Below are positions 23,551-37,746 of a stretch of DNA of 64,000 nucleotides, piece by piece. The notes beneath the pieces are model-generated. The model saw only the letters and a program-made list of their open reading frames with translations. It did no database searches and was not told the DNA's origin. Within the stretch, counting starts at the first letter, position 1; each line of letters opens with the position of its first letter. This stretch comes from Trogon surrucura. Its lineage: Eukaryota > Chordata > Aves > Trogoniformes > Trogonidae. The DNA lies in assembly GCA_020746105.1 (NCBI GenBank), contig CM036628.1:5962001-6026000 (forward strand), written 5' to 3'. The position numbers and the translations under genes are program-made.

Positions 23551-26500
23551 TAGCAAAGAATATTCATGTCGAGATTACTTTTAAAACTCAGGTAGTTCAG
23601 GCAGGTTCTTATTTCAGGTCCTGTGTCTTTGGCCAGAATACGCTGAAGTGCATAAAATAAAAAGGCAGGACAGATCTCTTATCCCAGCTGAATTTATTAA
23701 AATAAATAAAGTGTCTAAGAGAAAGACCTGAGAGGTATCCAACGAGGATGCGTTTCGCAAGTCTGGGCTACCTGGGAATTCAGTTTTATTCCAATCCTTT
23801 CATTAAGACAGGGTTTGCCGTTGAAAACAAACATACGTGATTCCTAAAAAAAGCTTCTAAAGAAAGAGGACTTATGAACTCTGTTGCTAAACATCACAAG
23901 AAAACAAAGCATACTAAAAATGCAATTTGAATTGAATGAAATAAACAGGATAAACTGTAAATTGTTGTAACTGTTACATTGAGAGTGGGTTTCCTTTTAT
24001 TAGAGAAAATTTCCCATTTGGTGTTCCAAGAGGAATTAATACTGTGTAGCCACTATTGGTGAAAGAAAATGGAGATTATTGTAATTACTATTGTTTCAGA
24101 TCAAAATTTAATTTGCACCTTCCTCTGTGCATTACAAATCCATGATTAAGGGAATTTTAGAATCATCTTAGCTAGAAGTGTCCACACTTCCTTATCTTAC
24201 ATTGTTGGCACTTAAAATTAATGGATTTTATCTAATAGATACAGCAGTCATAATAAACATTTAAGATAACTATTTAAATTTTGCCTGTATTAACATTATA
24301 ATGTAAAGAAACCTAATTTTATTGGCCTTGATAAATCTAAGATTAAACTCACTCAGACATTTTATCTTGCTTGCCCTTACAACAGTCAAAGAAACTCCCT
24401 TTAAATATAATGAATTATATTTCTTCATTTTATGAGCTTTGTTCACTTCCATAGATTTAATTTGGAAATAAAATTATTTCTAGTACTTACTGGAATACTG
24501 ATAATGAAACTATTGAACGCATTTTTCTGTGTCTATAGTTAAAAATCATTTGAACTCATTTGGAGGGGTTGGGATTATTAGTTTTGCATAAATGAGATAC
24601 TGCCTCAATTTATCTCCATTGATACGGTGCGCAGAGCTATAGGAACATTCATGGACTCTCAATTATAAAATACGGTCCTCCAATTTACAATTTGTCACAA
24701 ATCCTCAGTACTGATCCCCTGAAGCCTCATGCACAGTATATTCCAGGACTCACCTTCACAAAGAAATTTTGCAAGATTTCTTTCCAATTCCAACCAAACC
24801 TTTTAATTCAATGGCGACCGGATTTTTTTTTTTAACTCACACAGATACTATTTCCAAAACAGAACTGCTGTAACGTGGTCAAGATAGTCTCGGTAAAGTC
24901 ATGAGAAGTGCTTCAAGGCACAAAAGGGAGAATTGCAGGGGATAAATTTGGTGGTGGTACAAAGGGGCACGTCTCCATGGAACCGCAAGCAGTTGCAAGC
25001 AGAGCCATGCCAGCTTGACCAGCAACACAGGGAACAGGACAGCCCATCAGCAGCCTGCAGTATCATTGTATTTTGGCTAAACGGGCTTTATTTTCCCTCT
25101 GGCAAGTGCAATGGATAGAGGGAATGGGTGAGAAGAGGTAATAGAACAGTGGATGGAATAAACTGATTCTGCTGCCACAGAAGAGGTGATAGCAAGTCAG
25201 CTGTCGTGACACTCCTGAGCTCACGATCGTGACAGCTGCATAAATTTGACAGTCAAATATTTCAGTTCAGATGCTGTGGAACTTCTCGAGCACCTAAACA
25301 GTCCTGTTTATAGGAACAAGATTAGTCATAACAAGAAGAAACATAAGCAGAACTAAAATGAATTTGCAGAACCCGTGTGTTGAAAATTGACAAATTTCAC
25401 GACAAATTTCAAAGTTTGTTCAAGTCAGCTGAAGTCTTTGGTATTGGTATTTGCATCATCACCTAAAATCTCATCTTATTTAGAAATATAACTCATGTTA
25501 TAGTACGTTTTACACAAGTAATTTTTGCAAGATGAGAATATCTAAATGTGTTAGGTGCTTAACTTACTAGACTAGGTTAGATACCCAAGAACAGCATCAG
25601 CTTCAAGAGTATTGAATACTTAATACAATTACCTCATGATATCCTTGTGAAGAAGAGGAAAAAAATACTGTCTCGGCTCTACAAAGTGAAACTGAAGCAC
25701 AGAACAAATGCGACACTTTAAAAACATATTAAATATTCAGTTCCTATAAGCATTCAGTGCCTAATTACTGTTAAAAAGCTGGGCATACATGTCTTAGACT
25801 AAGCCACTGAGAAAAACACATCTGTGACAGAAGTGATCTGAATTCGGAGCTTTAAAGCCATCAAGTCTGCTTTTCCGTCTCTGGTGAGGACTAATTTAAA
25901 AAAAAAAAAAAATTCATTTCAAACATCCTTCTTTCATGTCTAGATGAAATATGGTGACAACAGTTGCTCCTTGTTTTACACATCAAGCTATTCAAAGTTT
26001 GCCAAAAACTGTACTTCAAGTCACTTCTGCCCAACCTTGCATAAAATCCCTGAATATTCTAAAGCACAAACCTAAAAAAATGAGCTGAATGTTCTTCACA
26101 CTTTAATCAATCAATTTGATCACGCTACCCAAAGATATAAAAGTAAATAAAATTGAAACATTTATTTGTTCTGTAGCATCAGCTTGTTCTAATAACTTGT
26201 CCCTACCAACATCAGCAGTCAGCCTTGTGATGCCCGTCTTTCAAACACAGCTGAACACAGAAACACCAACCCAGCAAAGCACCTCTCAATATATATTCAC
26301 CTGCGGTTTAAGAAAGCCTGGGGGTTAACGCAGAGAGAAATCTCCGCTTTTCTGATGCAAAGCTGTGAGCTTTATACTATCTCGAAGCCCAGGCAATTCA
26401 CAGAGGAACTACATATTCAGACAGTTTCAATGAATATGTATGCATTAGTCTTTTTATTATTTTCCTTAAGGGAAAATAATACATCAAAGCAAAGCTAGTT

Positions 26501-29500
26501 TGGCCTATTACAGAAATTATTTGTTGTGTACACTTCAATGCACTTTAGAACTTAATAATAATTATTTCCTACAAGGAGGAAGAAATTTTTACCTCATTTT
26601 CCAAATACGTGAAAGAAAGAAAACCGGTCAAAATCTTATCTCAATTTCATTAAACTATTGTGTTTTAAATCAAGCAATAATAAAAAAAAAAATTAACAAT
26701 CACTGCAACAGAGTGAAACTGAATCTTTTCTAGGGCTAGCTTCTTAAGTAACGAGCCACGGGACCATACACACAGAAAAATCAGGAGTGTCCAAATCTTA
26801 GGCTAACTTTCCAAACCTAAAATTTATTTATGGAATAAAATACCGTCATGAAAGCTTTAGGCTATCACAAATATGAATGAAGTACACAAATAGCGTATTA
26901 AATACGGGCATAAGAAAAGCTGCTTTAATAAACTAAACACTTCAGAACCTACCAGAATACACTGGTCCTAAGCAGGAATGGTTGCCATCAGCACACCCGT
27001 TACGCATTTTTCAGGAAGCAAACTTTCCATTCAGCTATAAACTAAGAGAGATCTAGAAATACTAAGAGACATGTTCCTGAAAGTAGAAATCCCTAGCTAG
27101 TCAGTACTACTCAGTTTCTTGTTATTTGCTCATGGAGGTACCATTTTTTTCAGTTAAGTTGATGTTCTAATTCAGAGTTAAGGGAAAAAGGAATCTGTTG
27201 CTAAGTATTCAATTCAAATATAGATGGCAAGATACTATTTCTACCAAGAATAAATACTTCTCACAAAGCATATTAGATTTGTGTCCTTTTTTATACTTCA
27301 AAATGAGGGAAAATGGCAGTTACCTGAACTATTCATACGCTGTCTAGTGGAAAAGTAGCTCTTTTAATTTTTGATGCGTTTAATGCATCGTAATAGATAA
27401 CGCATGAAAAATTCAAAACAAGATAATTTGCAAAGCTCAATAACAACTCAAAAGTTGTTCTTCCCCAAATACTTTCCAGAACTGAGGCAAGCAGAAGCAG
27501 GTAGTTGTCTTCCACAGCTCTGAGTGTTTTCCACTGGTGTCCGAGAAACATTAGAAGAGATTTCAAGAAGGTTGCTTCTGTCTTTACAAAACGACAGTAA
27601 CAAAATTACTACCATGTAGATCCTTGTTTTGAAGCAAATACTACGTGGTACACCAAGGCAAGGTAACATTTATGTTCACTTTTACAGATTTCCTAGACAC
27701 CGATGTAGGCTATGGCACTCTTTCTTTAATTAGGTTTAGTTTATCTGCACATTACATGATGAACTTTTTATAAGAATTACTTAACAAAAATAAATATCCC
27801 TGTCCCTGGCCTTACTGTATTCATTACCGCCTATTTCCTTCTAATTAAATTCTCATTTCATTTGTAATTAATTTTTACTGAAACATAAGGCACATCAGTC
27901 TCTGCAGAGACCGGGATTAGGTATTAGGAAATCAGGGAGAACAGTTTGAGGAAGTCATGTTTAATTGTGAAGACCTATTATATTTATGAAATTGGGACAT
28001 ATCAATGCAAAGTAAACCCAGATCAATTTGGCAGCATTCTGATCTGCTATAAACAGGTTGTTCAGTGAAAAAGCAACTGCTTCAAGGGTAACATCTGAAA
28101 ACGTGCCAGATTTATTGATTTATAACAATAAAAAGGCCCTATTTAGATAACTGAGTGATCTAAAGCCCTCTAGAGTCACCAGAAGTGTTTTTCTTGGCTT
28201 CAGTGGGCTCTGCTTAAGGACACAGCAAAAAATAATAGAAGGTTATTCATTGCAGGACCATTTAAGAGCTGGAAGTTAAACACAACAACTGCCTTTTAAG
28301 AGGACAGATGTGGTACGACTAATATTGACTTTTCTACTCTGCATGTTGAATGAAAGATTAGCATAATCTGCCATTTATTTTGATACTGAAGTTAGAAAGA
28401 CTATATGAGATCACGTTGTCCTGATGTGCCAAGACAGATGTGCCAGAGAAATCTCTTCAAAGATGAGCTTTTCACCTACATTCTTACCTCTTAAAGGAAG
28501 GAGGTAGATTCCTTCTTACTCCACAGAAAAGGTGCCTACCTGACTTCAATATAACAAGGATTATTGAAGATACTGTTAGTCCTTCTCACGAGTTTTTACC
28601 AGAACACATTATTAGTTTTCGACTCTCCCATCACCTGGAGACTTGCAATCAGACATGTCTCGCTTGCCCTTTAAAAAAACAAACACCCCCCCCCGCCCCT
28701 AAAGTATTTCATACCTTCAAATTTGTTGAGAAAAAACTCAGTTGTAACAAAAATACACTGAATAGCAAAACAGGCAGATCAAATTTATGCGCGTTAATTT
28801 CTATTCAGGATCAGGAATTAATTACTTCAGGTTCTGAGAAATCTCCTTCTGTGAGACAATCCATGCCAAATATTTACAGGACAAATACACAAGACAAGCA
28901 GATTTCTCAGAGAAAACAAAGACAAAACAACTTGCTCAGTGTCACACAACAGGGCAGGGGCAAAGGCCTTTGAAGACTTAATGCCTAGTCTAGCCAAAAT
29001 GTTTTACTCCTTTACCGCAGTCCTAAAAGGATTATTTTAGCAGGTACTATATGTACACCTGTGCGGCTTCAAAAAATAATTACTGGACTGAAAAGGCTGT
29101 CATTTCTTGTAGCTGCCATATCACAAGCTGATCTAATGCTCATTCTTCTATGAACATGAAAAACTTACAAATTTCACCTATGAATTTGCTTGGCACAGAG
29201 TTCACTTTGTTCTTCTTAGAAGATTTTGCCCACGCGCAGATTCACACGGACAGAGCTCGATAGCTTCTGGTCCTCAAAGGGTTTGACTCAGAGTTGGTTC
29301 TTCCTTCTGCACGTGTCCCACAGACCTACCTGTGCACCTGGAAAAGTAAACCCACTCGAGGAGGTTCACATACCAGATCAGTCACAGAGACAGGAATAGA
29401 AATCAGGTCTCCAAGTTCCAGAATAACATTCGTTCTGCGAATTAAATAGCTCCCAAAGCAGCAACGAAGTTGTAAACAGCTAAACAGCCCGACTGAGCCA

Positions 29501-32500
29501 AGGATTTGGAATACTTCACAGATATAAACAGCTCAGGTACACTAAGTTCTCACCCAATCTATTCACAGTTCCTCTCTCCCGGCTTTGTAGGAAAAGCACT
29601 TGAGGAGGAGAATGCGTGATGTTAGATGTCTTCTTTTCCTCTAATTTTGCAAGTTTTTAGCCTCATCTTCAAGCAGGTAAGCTTCCTACAGCTTCCAATG
29701 AAACATCAAGGCAAGAAGGCAAGATAATTTCAAAAACCTTGAAATGGATTGACCAAAAACCAGTGTTCTAAATAAATTATCATGGGGTTTTCTTGATAAA
29801 CTTTTTCTTTCTTCCTCACCAAACGTAATAAAATACACTATATAGTTCAGGAGATTGGCAATTTTTTAGCAAAGCAAGATAGAAAAGTCTTCCCCCCCCC
29901 ATATTTAATCTCTTTGATTTTTTAGGCATTAGAATAGTTTCAAATACCACAGATAACTCTTCATGTAACGTAACTCCACTCAAAATCTGCATGCACACAA
30001 AAAAATATCTAACATTAAATTCTTTAAAAGACAAGAATTTTCTTAAATTTCAGAAATTATTTATTGCCCGAGTATTCATTGTAGCATCTGAAACAAAACC
30101 AAGTCAATGGCAAACATTAGCTTTGCTATCCTTTCAACAAGGAACTTCACAATGTAATTTGACATCCTAGTTCACTTCAATAAAATCTCTTGTGTGGTAA
30201 CAACTACCCAACACATTTAATAGTTCCACAATACCCAGCTTTACTGACAGCACCTTAAGGAAAAGTCACACAATTCAATCTGCTTTCATGGATGCCTTGC
30301 AGTTACAAAGGCACAAGCATCAAAATGAAAGAAATTAAAATTAGACATTATTAAAATTTAACAAAATCATTGTTAAAAATTCCCTGTCACCTTGGACTAT
30401 TACAGTAATTTATACTTTTCTCCATTTTCTCCTTAAAAGCTACAAGTTATTCTATTAGATTTTTATTGAAATTCAATCAATGCTGTAACAATCTGAGTAC
30501 ATCTGATTTTTCTATTTTATTTCTACCCTAGAGCTTGAGTCATACGGAATTTCTCAGAAATCATAAATATGCATTTCCAAGTTACTACAGGATTCTGATC
30601 TCAAGGACATAAAAAAGACCGTTTGTTTTGTGAGTTTTATTCCATTCTGTGGCTAGAAGTAAAAGCAGCATCGTTTTGCCTTTTGAGATGAGTAAGGTCT
30701 TCCTCTCAACATGAAACACCGATAGAAATGAGACTAAACTGCAGGGAGAGAAACCAAGTACAGCAATATATCAAATACGGAAGAGTCTAAAATCTTCTAT
30801 GGTACAGTTTAAAGTTACTTTCTTGTGGTCCTCAAGTGGCATTCGTTACTCAGGCGGATTCTTCCAGTGTTGGTTATCAGGCAAGAATAGAAGCAAGCTG
30901 CATAAGAAATGTGAAAAAAGGTTTACAGACCCTTGTGCTGTAATTAAAACTATGTTAACTGGGTGGACGACAGTAGCATTTTCTTGCCATGGTTACTTTT
31001 TGTCTTATTACCTCAGAAAACTTTGCTCACAAGGCCAAAGCAGGCATGTTGCTAATTAACTTTTACTTTCCCATCTGTGTTCTTTGAAAATTACATCAAT
31101 TTAGTAATGGAGTGGGAAGGTTTCAATGCTTTGTAACACAGTCGAAGAAATGGAGATTCACAAAGAATTGCTGGCCAAAGTGGAAAAGAGAATCATTGCT
31201 GTTATCAGTCACTGCTTTAGATTTCAAAGCAAAACCTAAACCACAGAATATTCTGGCTTAATGACAACCACAGTGGTTCTGACACACTTTGAATGTGTGA
31301 ATGCACTTATTGCAGCAGTCAAGCCCATGGAGTGTTTAATTATCCTTTTTTAGGGTAACAGAGCTATTTCATGTCCGTTTTTAGCCGAACTCAACTATTT
31401 TCATTACTGAAACACTCAAGATTCCTAATCAATGGAAGTCAGAGCAAGATCTCAGGGCTAATTCTATTGTCACACGGTCCCATGAAAGGCTTCAATCAGT
31501 TGTGCCCCTGCACAACAACACTCAGAATTACATAAAGATGAAACAGTTAAATCACTTTGCTTTGTAAGTTACAGCCTATGCTTTATTACTCTCAACGAAG
31601 CAGGAATCTCTAAAACTGAAATAGCCCAAAGTAAGGTCTTGCTACACTTTGTGGGGAACCTAATTTAAGCTCTCTATCCAGGAGCACAGTTTATTTAAAT
31701 ATAGTAGAATCTCAAACTCTACGTCTTCATCCACCCTCAGTAATTTTGCTTTGATGCAGCCAATGGATTTCCAAAATGTCACCAAGGACCAAGAGTATTT
31801 GTGCATCTTATGGTGCAGGGAAAAGAAAACCAACAGGTCCAAAGAGCAAGAGGATGAGTATTTAAAAACAGGACACACTATAAAAAAAAGAAAAAGAACA
31901 CACCTGAAAAGCAAGCTTCTAAAGTGCATAACTCAAAATTACAAATATATATCAAAGCACTGCAAGCAATTCAAAAAAGAGGCATAATTGAGGTAGTACA
32001 GCTATGGAGTTTAGCTACTTTATCCAGACTTGGAAAACCTTTAACACGTATTTGCAAGGTCAGTACATTGCATGGAGTTACCTGAATGCATTCAGAATTC
32101 ATAAAGATATCAAAGCAATCCATTTTACATAGTTGGTAAAAGAAGTCCAAATGGAAAGACTTGTCCCAAAAAAACTAAATATACATTTTTATCAGGGTAC
32201 CATAAAAAAAAAAAAAAACCAACACCACCACGCTACTCAAAGAAGCTGCTGTGATCCATTAGAAAAAAAAAAAAAAAGTTTGGAAATTAGCTTGTTCCCC
32301 AAAAGTTCAGATAAAGTCTTTGAGACCAGCTGCCCTGTGTTTCAATGAGAGGTTCTACTTTATCTTTTCACTTGCATATGAAAATTGATTAAAAAATCAA
32401 CAATAAATAAAAGAAAACGTCAAACACTTGCTTTTGACTTTCGCTTGTGTAATTACTTTTGTACATTAAGAACATTGCTTGGGACGTGGGCTGCAAGCCA

Positions 32501-35500
32501 GACGAGACAGACAAAAAAATAGCCATGCAAGATCAAGGCCTAATTACACAATGTGCCCTTCTTTGGTTTCTTACAAGGAGAAGCGTTCTTTACCGAGGAG
32601 ACTCTCTCATACTGGAAGTTCTGGTGTTATATTCCAGCTCTGAGTCTCTTTTCCTCTGAAGTTCAGAATAAACCACGACATAAAAACAATGGTTAGGCAC
32701 AGTCGAGCAGTTCAAGGACCATTTCCCAGGTCAGATTTCTCACCTGAGCACAAGCTCATTCCTATTTCCCACTGACATAATGCAGGTAGAATCACACAAA
32801 ATTACTTTTGTAGCTTAAAGACAGACTTTTATCTTTTGCAGTGTTTCCAGTATAATTTCACAAAACAACTGAGGAAATTAGAATGGAATATCCCTACCTG
32901 TCCCATAGAATACTCCCTTCCTGAGATGCCATTCTCACTTGTTCCTAATGACCTATGAATGCGACATTGTAAGGATTCAAATGAAATTAACTTTTCTCCC
33001 CAGTCTCTGCCCTTATTACCATCCTGCAATCAGGAACTTCACGCACTTTGTCTATTTTAGACATAACTGCTCATCTAACATTTCCTATCCTCATCAGAGC
33101 CTATTCCAACTCTACTGTTTTCCTTGGTTATATTTATGTTATTAAACTCTCGATACGTATGGCGTTACATGCACTTTTACATTTTTAGCACTTGCATTGC
33201 ATCGAGCACAACACAATTCTACTATTAAAATTGCAAGCTGCTTTTAAACCCATGGGTTACGCAGTGTGCTACGTTACCTAGAGGTTATTCATTCCACTTC
33301 AACACACATCTCCCTAGACTTTCATCACACAACATTCACATACTCCAAAGAATAAAACATTTGCTGGTATTAAAAAAGTAATGATGCTAATTTGCCAGGA
33401 TTGTATAGGAGGCGATATATTTGCATCAGAAATACCTTTAATTGCTTCAAAGTGATTTCATTCCCCTACATAAAATGTACTGCAATATATTTCTTGATAA
33501 ATATGTCATTCTAGAGTAATAATATTGATGGTGAAACTTGGCAACAGTTTTAAATGAAAGGTTACATATGGTAATACTGGTTTTCAGAGTAAACAGTCTC
33601 CTTTCTTGTGCTTAGTATGTTATAAAAGAGTCCTTATTAGGAATACATATACGCTTTGGATCTCCCACAAAGGTGTACAGTTTCCCATAGCTGCTTTACC
33701 TCTCTGCACAGAAAACGAAGTGTGAAGGGCTGCATCAAGAATTTGGGGAACCCAGTGTTGCAGAGGCACCATTCTCTACTACCACCAACCAAACTTTCAA
33801 AATCACCTTGGCAAACAAATAAAAGAACGAAATTCTCCAGAAAATAGAGCACCTGACTCAGTCTTTCTTGTTTTCTCTCATTCAATACCACAAGTGCTTC
33901 TAGACTACACGATCTAGTAACGGTCTAAATTCTAAGGACTTCTTAACACCAATGTACTAACAACACACATTCAGATCAGCCAGTCAGCACTAATCACAAT
34001 GGAAATTCTTCCTCACCTCCTTGCTATTTACCTGAGGACCTCTTCCACCCAACTTCTAAATATCTACATATTCAATGTCACCTCCCAAATAAAACCTTCT
34101 CTGAGATTAGACACTGAAACAAGGGCTCAACTCACCTCTTCTCGGCTAGAAGATGATTCATGACCAGGTTTCAGGTGCAGAAGTGTTACAATTATGAGAC
34201 TCCTGCTCCTCAATCAAATACCCGACTTATTTATCCATGGCAGTTGAGCGCTGACCTATTTCACACTTAATCCCATGCTTCTAACTCTGCCATCACACCT
34301 AACAAATCTATTTGATGTGTGGTTTGATCTACAATTCAAGGCAAAGAAATCTAGATGTACAAACTGCACAGTGTCTGCACCTGGCCACCGTCTAATTACC
34401 AGATTAATAAAGGTATTTGGGTACTTGTAGGTGCTTACCTGGATTTTACACAAAAGATCCTAAGCAAGCTGGGCAGCTAGTACTCAGTGAAGTCTCATAA
34501 TATCTGGCTAAAAGTGTATTTATGCCCATCCCTCGTACACTTCCCACATCTCACCACAGCGGACAATTGGTTTGAAACGCTGTGGATGGGACGGCAGGGA
34601 GAAATTCTACATTGTTTAATTGTAAACACCACATGTTTAACAAATACTGTATGAGATTACATGAGATGTTACAAGATTAATGATGCCACATATTAAAATC
34701 CATCATTATGTTTTTAAATATTTACTCATTTACTGTCTTCTAATTACGTTTTAAAACTTGAAGCGTAGAATCAAATATCATTGTGTACAGAATTTACACG
34801 TACATATAATTATCACATATATGAGAATACAAAAGTCGAAAGCCTAATCAATATCCAAAGAGCGTTAATTACAGTTGTAAGTTTGTATTTTGCAGATAAA
34901 ATTTTGAAAAGCACCTAACTGATTTATAAGGCAATGAAAATTGAAGGCACAAATTGACTTTCAAGTAATACAGCTAGTATCCATTGCGTTTTTACGAGGA
35001 ATAATTCTTCTGAACACATTTCTTTGTTGGTGTTTTTGTGCATGTGCATGTAGTACTGAATTAACATATAAAATAACACCAAAATTTCTCTGAAACGAAC
35101 TTTCTTGTCTTGAAAGAAGCCATTTTCTTTGGAAAGTTTAAAATTGTCACAGTGGATCTAAATGAAAATTGATGTGCAATCCTCGCTGAAATTTACGTTT
35201 TAATAGAATTCTCAGATTTGTTAAGCATACGATATATGCCCACCAACTTCCACCACTGCAAAGCATCTCAGTATTTCTGTCCACTTATAAAAGCAAGTAG
35301 CTCCATTTTAGTAAAGACTCATCACTACAAAAAGGACACAGAAGTCAATGACGAAGTGGAGAAGATCATATAATGAAGAGAATTTCTGAAACAATTGCGT
35401 GCTCTCATTCTTAATGTACCTCTTCCGTATTATCAATGCTCCTGCGTAGAGATCTTATTTTATGTTTACATACCTTGAAAACCACAAAACTTGATAATTA

Positions 35501-36866
35501 ACAAGAGACAAAACTTACCAGTTATTTTCAAAAGTAATATACTCCTGACAGCCAATAAGCTCAGATCTATCCTTATATCAAAATAATAAATAAATCTACC
35601 GGTGATTTAATTACACCGGGTTTACTTTTCTGTATCTTGCTCCATACTAAAGTTTGGCGTAAAGTTTCCATTTCTATTGATCTCTCCAACAACATGTATT
35701 TAAGTCTATTTGTTTTCCTGCTAAACAGACTTTGTCCCCCACCTGAATTCCTCATTAGAATAATGACCCTGAACAAACAAGAAAATCCATTCCATTACAC
35801 CTACTAAAACTCTCAGAGGCAACTTTTCAAAATCACGGAACCACAACATAATTCAGAACACTAAAATTCAGAGATAACAATGAAAGACCTAAGCCAACAC
35901 GTCTCGTTAAACTTAAATGCTAAAACGCAATCTAAAAATTTTGGTTCGTCAGCCAAAAGCAGGTGTTCTAATAAAAGTAATAGCATGTGCACTTTTGTAA
36001 TTAACTCGTTTAAAAAACGAGATGGCTCTACGAAAACAAATATTAAAAAATGTTCAAAAAAGGTGTACATAACACCTTACTGATACGTGAAGCTTTACCT
36101 TCTGTAACAAACTTCTGGCAGACTAAGGCTTTCAGAATTGGACACTTTCAGAATTCGCCACTCTGACACAGTTACCGTTACACAGATGCTATTTATACAG
36201 ACAAAGATAGAGGAAAACAGAAATTACTCACGTATACAATAAGAAAAAGGCAAGACAGTGAGCCAGACAGCACAGCAGATCACCAGAGAGGAACTAGTTG
36301 CCTCCTGCTTGTTATCAGACAATTAGAAAACTTGATACACTACCAAACCCACCCCATCCCGTCCCGAAGCACTCATTTCAGCACTTCCAAGCTACTGCTT
36401 CAGAACAAAAACTAGTTTAAAACTTGAGCTTGAGTTATGACAAGCACTTGCAGTGACCAGTGGGACACAGCACATTGCTAGATCTCTCGCACGGCACGTA
36501 CATGGCGAGTGGGTAATTAAAAACAAACATCTGAACCAGGAAAGTGCAGTTCCAAAGCATGCCTTACGAGATTTCCTCATTCAACCCCTTTAATACTTAC
36601 TTTCCCACTTTTTTTCCAGCAGGTAGGTAGTCTCCTACCTTTCATATAATTTAAAGTAGGCCAGAAACATGAGCCGCTTTCAACTAGACAATATTTACAC
36701 AATCCGTGCACGATGTTTTATGTAGCCTGGAAGCAGTTCAAGCGGCAGGAGAAGAATGCAAATAGGGGATGCATAAAAAGCAGCTGTTCACGTCTCAGTG
36801 TGCAAATTACAGGTGTACTCCACCATTTAAGAATAAATCCAACTTGAGCATACTGAAAGGACATTA
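23551..36866. other. Long AT-rich unique stretch, no supported gene
   Basis: Over 13 kb without a recognised interspersed repeat or a convincing exon. There are short homopolymers: C-run at 28686-28699, C-run near 29893, A-runs near 25897, 32206 and 32264. A very AT-rich block (about 24000-24600) is rich in TAAT and GATA words and may be regulatory. The frames of 60-90 codons lack paired splice sites. Such freedom from repeats is itself mildly unusual and fits a regulatory gene desert or a long intron. Confidence 0.45.
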
Positions 36867-37172
36867 TTATTGTGTATATGATGGCCTCTGTGTTGCAAAC
36901 ATTGAATGGGGACGCAGCAGTACCGTGTATGCAAACTGAACCAATTCAGGTGTGTTTAACGGCACTGGGATGTCCACAGTCAGGAGTGGAATTGTTGTAA
37001 ATAGATCAGCATCACGAACAGGGGGCAAAAGAAAGGGCACGCCAAATGTAGCTTTTTGTGGAAGGCCAGTATTTACAAACACATCAAATGATACCCAAGC
37101 TTCCTGGACATCAGTAGCCTTTTTGATATGACTCCACAGTGAGAAAACCACACAGGAAGTTTTGGTGGATTC
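36867..37172 (-). CDS. Exon-like open frame beside the provirus, unknown product
   Basis: On the minus strand an acceptor (CATTGTGTTGTTTCTTAG) is followed by about 100 open codons and a stop. The peptide reads protein-like, with EAWVSFDVFVNTGLPQKATF, PFLLPPVRDADLFTTIPLLT and VQFAYTVLLRP, and ends SYTQ. The frame has two Cys/Trp-containing stretches and no membrane segment. It could be a terminal exon of a minus-strand host gene, a decayed retrocopy or chance. I do not recognise it. The provirus at 37197-39838 begins about 20 bases upstream of the acceptor, so the insertion would lie in the branch-point and pyrimidine region of the preceding intron. Confidence 0.3.
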   Translation of the reverse strand, partial: ESTKTSCVVFSLWSHIKKATDVQEAWVSFDVFVNTGLPQKATFGVPFLLPPVRDADLFTTIPLLTVDIPVPLNTPELVQFAYTVLLRPHSMFATQRPSYTQ

Positions 37173-37190
37173 CTAAGAAACAACACAATG

Positions 37191-37196
37191 AATAGC
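37191..37196. repeat. Target-site duplication of the provirus, left copy
   Basis: AATAGC lies directly before the LTR at 37197 and again at 39839-39844 directly after the other LTR. Six base pairs is the duplication length typical of alpha- and betaretrovirus-type integrases. Confidence 0.88.
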
Positions 37197-37597
37197 TGAA
37201 GAGGGTCCCTTCGGAGAGCCGGCCAAGTTAACGATCATCACACCAATATGGCTACAGATCGTCCTCCCTTTATTGCCCCGGACAGCTCAATATATACAGT
37301 TCAGCAGTGTCCCCGCGCCTGCCCCGTAACAGAGTTGGTCAGTTACAGGTTTACACACGCCAGCGTTTTATTGGGTAGTGCCATTCAACTATGCAAGCGG
37401 CTATCACCCCCTCTTCTCCCCCCGGGGCCAGCACCTCCCGCCAAGCATCTCGCAAAGCTCTCACAAAACAGATAAAACCTCCTCCTCCCTGTGTTCCAAG
37501 GCAGCTTCAAGGACAGAGCCTTTGTTTAGGCCTAAGCTGGGTTGTCCACACTTTTAAAGTTATACCGCGCCTCTGCTCCACAAGAAATTCCTCTACA
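37197..37597 (-). repeat. 3' LTR of the provirus
   Basis: About 401 bp, with TG...CA ends when read on the minus strand (TGTAGAGGAATTTC to CCCTCTTCA). A TATA-like TGTATATATTGAG is followed closely by GGGCAATAAAGGG, and a second AATAAA lies nearer the start (CCCAATAAAACG). The LTR points toward lower coordinates, that is toward the exon-like frame at 36867-37172. Confidence 0.92.
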
Positions 37598-37600
37598 TAT

Positions 37601-37618
37601 CCCCCTTTTTCTTTTTGG
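37601..37618 (-). other. Polypurine tract of the provirus
   Basis: On the minus strand AAAAAGAAAAAGGGGG lies 3 bases before the TG of the 3' LTR. This is the expected place and composition for the plus-strand primer of a retrovirus. Confidence 0.85.
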
Positions 37619-37746
37619 ACAACCCAGGCTTCATCCGCTAGCTTGCTTATAATTTTCTTGATTATACTTATCAAACAACTAAACATAAGTAAGCCTATAA
37701 CAATTAAAACTGCAATAACCAAAAGTGCCTTTACTAAACTCTTCAT
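37619..37746 (-). pseudogene. Env transmembrane-tail remnant (fossil)
   Basis: The minus-strand frame directly upstream of the polypurine tract begins with a strongly hydrophobic segment (LLVIAVLIVIGLLMFSCLI) followed by a basic stretch (KKIISKL). This pattern is typical of the membrane anchor and short cytoplasmic tail at the end of a retroviral envelope protein. Only this end is recognisable. The upstream part of env is missing, so the fossil is broken. Confidence 0.6.

Noticed and set aside
23369-23660. Two overlapping frames with repeated HEPSDST/PRAFRQ words
   Set aside because: A product of the 20-bp minisatellite, whose unit length makes all frames repeat the same words.
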